A stretch of DNA of 64,000 nucleotides from Bacteroidales bacterium (lineage in GTDB: Bacteria; Bacteroidota; Bacteroidia; Bacteroidales; P3). Below, in pieces: positions 61,756 to 64,000 of this stretch. Position numbers and translations under genes: made by a program. Under the pieces are notes generated by a model. That model saw only the letters and a program-made list of their open reading frames with translations, was not told the origin of the DNA and made no database searches. Location: positions 1 to 64,000 of the forward strand of contig JAGCJW010000018.1 in the NCBI GenBank assembly GCA_017647785.1, written 5' to 3'. Every line of letters starts with the position of its first letter. Within the stretch, counting starts at the first letter, position 1.

Positions 61756-62661
61756 TTAAATCACTCCTTTTATATCCCAAATATGTGATAGGTTATGGCG
61801 GTCAAGATATTCTTTCATGCCTTCTACTACTTCTAATCCTATGCGTGGGTTTACAAAGTTTTGAGTTCCTATTTGTATTGCACTAGCTCCAGCAAGTATG
61901 TATTCTATTGCGTCTGTTGCATTGGTGATTCCGCCGAGTCCTATAATAGGAATCTTTACTGCCTTAGAGGTTTGATATACGCAACGAAGACCTATTGGTT
62001 TTATTGCTGGGCCTGACAAGCCTGCTGTTATGGTTGATAGTAATGGTTTGCGCTTTTCTGCGTCTATTGCCATTCCTAAGACTGTGTTTATCATAGAAAC
62101 GCTGTCTGCTCCTGCGCCTTCAACGGCTTTTGCTATTTCTGCAATAGAGGTAACATTAGGAGAAAGTTTTACGATAAGGTGTTTTTTATAGATTTTTCTT
62201 ACTGCTTCTACTACTTCAGCAGCCATTTTTGGGTCTGTGCCAAATCCCATTCCACCTTTCTTTACGTTAGGGCAAGATATGTTTAATTCTATTGCTGGAA
62301 TGTGTTCTAATTCATTTATTTTCTCTGCAACTTTTATGTATTCTTCTATCGTAGAACCAGAAACATTTACTATTACGTTAGTTTTATAGTGTTTGATTTC
62401 GTGGTATGTATGCTGGCAAAAGTAATCTACTCCTTTGTTTTGTAGGCCTACTGCGTTTATCATTCCCATTGGGGTTTCACACATTCTTGGTGCTGGATTT
62501 CCTTCTCTTTTTTCGCCTGTGGTGCCTTTAACTATGATTGCTCCAAGTTTTTGTACGTCAAAAAAGTCTTCGTATTCAAGTCCAAATCCAAAAGTCCCTG
62601 AAGCTGTCATTACAGGATTTTGAAATTCTAAATTGCCTAATTGTATTTTTAATTTTTCCAT
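61756..62661 (-). CDS. pyrD: Dihydroorotate dehydrogenase B, catalytic subunit PyrD
   Basis: FMN-containing subunit that oxidises dihydroorotate to orotate in pyrimidine synthesis. The 301 residues carry [32 protein letters not shown] with the catalytic Cys region, [13 protein letters not shown] near 131, and [28 protein letters not shown] near 250-278 (FMN phosphate site, quoted in part). ATG 62661 is preferred over one six codons upstream, which would overlap pyrK. It pairs with pyrK. Confidence 0.96.
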   Translation of the reverse strand: MEKLKIQLGNLEFQNPVMTASGTFGFGLEYEDFFDVQKLGAIIVKGTTGEKREGNPAPRMCETPMGMINAVGLQNKGVDYFCQHTYHEIKHYKTNVIVNVSGSTIEEYIKVAEKINELEHIPAIELNISCPNVKKGGMGFGTDPKMAAEVVEAVRKIYKKHLIVKLSPNVTSIAEIAKAVEGAGADSVSMINTVLGMAIDAEKRKPLLSTITAGLSGPAIKPIGLRCVYQTSKAVKIPIIGLGGITNATDAIEYILAGASAIQIGTQNFVNPRIGLEVVEGMKEYLDRHNLSHIWDIKGVI

Positions 62662-62672
62662 TGCTCTTGCTT

Positions 62673-63428
62673 TTACCAAATTATATCTTTTGCATTAAAT
62701 ACAGGACCTTCTGTACATGTACATTTGTGTCCTTCGGTTGTGTTTTGAACGCAACATAAACATGCTCCAATTCCGCATGCCATTTTGTTTTCTAATGATG
62801 CGTAACATTCTATGTTGTTTTTCAAAGCATTTTCTGAAATTGCTTTCATCATAGGAGTTGGTCCACAAGTGTAGATTATATCGTGTGATTTTGAGAATAT
62901 GCTGTTTTCTGTTACCAATCCTTTTTCTCCAACGCTACCGTCTTGTGTTGAGACGTATACATTTGCACATTTTTCAAATTCGTCTAATGATATCATTTGT
63001 TCTTGGCTTCTAAATCCTAATAATACGTCTGCTTTTACTCCTTTGGCATTGAATTGTTTTGCTAAATATAACAAAGGAGCAATTCCAACGCCTCCACCTA
63101 TAAGAAGTACGCTTTCGCCTTTTACTTCAAATCCATTGCCTAAAGGGTAAACAAGATTTACTTCTTCTCCAATAGATATTTTTGCTAATTCTTTTGTTCC
63201 TTGTCCTACGGTTTGGATTATCAGACTTAATTCATTTGTTTGATAATCTACATCATTGATTGATATTGGACGGCGTAATAATACTTTGCTATCAGAGTTT
63301 ACTTGGACTTCTACGAATTGTCCTGCTTTTATTTCGGGAAGGGGTTTTGTGGCTTTTAATTTTAGTTTGTAAAAGCTTTGATTGAGAAATTTCTTCTCGC
63401 TCACTATAAAATTATCGCAATGTTTCAT
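62673..63428 (-). CDS. pyrK: Dihydroorotate dehydrogenase B electron-transfer subunit PyrK
   Basis: FAD- and 2Fe-2S-containing partner of PyrD type B that passes electrons to NAD+. The 251 residues have an N-terminal FAD domain ([12 protein letters not shown] near 66), a nucleotide-binding domain ([15 protein letters not shown] near 114) and a C-terminal cluster domain with four Cys in [12 protein letters not shown] and GHKCTC. It is 11 nt upstream of pyrD. Gene order pyrK-pyrD matches the B-type enzyme. Confidence 0.95.
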   Translation of the reverse strand: MKHCDNFIVSEKKFLNQSFYKLKLKATKPLPEIKAGQFVEVQVNSDSKVLLRRPISINDVDYQTNELSLIIQTVGQGTKELAKISIGEEVNLVYPLGNGFEVKGESVLLIGGGVGIAPLLYLAKQFNAKGVKADVLLGFRSQEQMISLDEFEKCANVYVSTQDGSVGEKGLVTENSIFSKSHDIIYTCGPTPMMKAISENALKNNIECYASLENKMACGIGACLCCVQNTTEGHKCTCTEGPVFNAKDIIW

Positions 63429-63540
63429 ACCTATTTATTAGTGTTAAGATTAATTTTGAACGACAAATATACAAGAAAATCTTTAATTTGTGAATTTATA
63501 ACTATCTTTGCACCCTAAATTTTAAAAAAAGTAGATTAAA

Positions 63541-64000
63541 ATGAGAGTTTCTATAAAGCATTTATTGGCGATTGCAGTAATGTTTTTTAGCTTTACTTCT
63601 TGCGAAGTGGAGTTTGATCCTAATGAAGAATGGAAAGCAGTAACAGTTGTTTATGGTTTGTTAGACCAAGATGAGGATACAACTTTTGTGAGAGTGCAAA
63701 AGGGATTTCTTGGTAGTGGAAATTATTTAGATTTTTCAAGACAAAAGGATTCTATTTACTATAAACCAGAAGATATAGATGTTTTTATGGTTTCTCATTA
63801 CTTTTGGGAAAGTGAAGATTTGGTAAAAGATACTTTTTGGTTTAATTATACTGAGTCATATTATAAGGAAGATGGAAATTTCTTTTCAGAAAGTGCTCCT
63901 ATATATTATTGTGTAACTCGTGGAAAACTAAATCACACAGAGGCGTTGAAGCAAAAATATAGAATTGTTGTGAGAAATAAAAAAACAATGGAAGAAACAA
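63541..64000 (+). CDS. Lipoprotein (partial, runs off the window), DUF4249-like
   Basis: At least 153 residues are visible from ATG 63541; no stop is reached. MRVSIKHLLAIAVMFFSFTS is followed by lipobox Cys21 and an acidic EVEFDPNEEW start. The segment VVYGLLDQDEDTTFVRVQKGFLG is typical of DUF4249-type lipoproteins found beside outer-membrane receptors in this phylum; the assignment is tentative because the rest is missing. A TATCTTTG box at 63503-63510 lies 30 nt upstream. Confidence 0.7.
   Translation, partial: MRVSIKHLLAIAVMFFSFTSCEVEFDPNEEWKAVTVVYGLLDQDEDTTFVRVQKGFLGSGNYLDFSRQKDSIYYKPEDIDVFMVSHYFWESEDLVKDTFWFNYTESYYKEDGNFFSESAPIYYCVTRGKLNHTEALKQKYRIVVRNKKTMEET

Overview
This is an AT-rich stretch of a Bacteroidota chromosome, most likely from an uncultured Bacteroidales-type anaerobe. 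The assignment rests on the dcw gene order, promoters of the TTTG / TAnnTTTG type (about 19-20 nt spacer) instead of -35/-10 boxes, the scarcity of Shine-Dalgarno sequences, many SxxC-type lipoproteins, an OmpA protein with the PorE-like type IX secretion layout, and the purN-acpP-fabF-rnc order. Butyrate kinase and indolepyruvate oxidoreductase suggest amino-acid or acid fermentation. All genes look chromosomal; I see no insertion sequence, phage or CRISPR array.

Layout. 1-16.3 kb (+): complete dcw cluster mraZ-rsmH-ftsL-ftsI-murE-mraY-(murD remnant)-ftsW-murG-murC-ftsQ-ftsA-ftsZ, then dut and prfB with its programmed +1 frameshift. 16.5-23.3 kb (-): initiator tRNA, a PorE-like OmpA protein, a DivIC/FtsB-like protein, a HAD phosphatase, thiL, an outer-membrane protein and buk. 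23.4-30.1 kb: a plugless TonB-receptor-like barrel, purN (-), then acpP-fabF-rnc-lipA and a WD40 lipoprotein. 30.1-33.0 kb (-): a barrel protein with no normal start codon, a dispersed repeat, proS. 33.1-37.5 kb (+): His-rich lipoprotein, FadL-like protein, trxA, DUF58 protein and an exosortase-family protein. 37.4-41.2 kb: folB, pheS, PPIase, polysaccharide deacetylase and recX (-) around one small + lipoprotein. 41.4-43.5 kb: an EF-G2-type factor. 43.6-48.4 kb (+): one compact module of ABC ATPase, two paralogous permeases, GntR regulator, small membrane peptides, ECF sigma factor, likely anti-sigma partner and lipoprotein. 48.6-52.9 kb (-): mntP-rsmA, tsf, rpsB, and rplM-rpsI behind a structured leader. 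53-58.6 kb: radC, a lipoprotein, mreCD, iorAB, folK. 58.7-60.9 kb (-): three lipoproteins, two of them paralogues, with a shared 25-bp upstream repeat. 60.9-61.7 kb: the longest gene-free stretch, with a rod-like RNA candidate and the second copy of the dispersed repeat. 61.7-64 kb: pyrD-pyrK (-) and the start of another lipoprotein gene (+).

The points most worth a second look: a murD position occupied only by a degenerate MurD C-terminal domain; an orphan exosortase with Cys-Arg-His intact; an EF-G-like factor whose catalytic His is Tyr; the self-contained ABC/GntR/ECF module; a ~330-bp dispersed repeat that follows the terminators of proS and pyrD; a 120-nt rod-shaped RNA candidate resembling 6S RNA; and an IorA without its ferredoxin domain.
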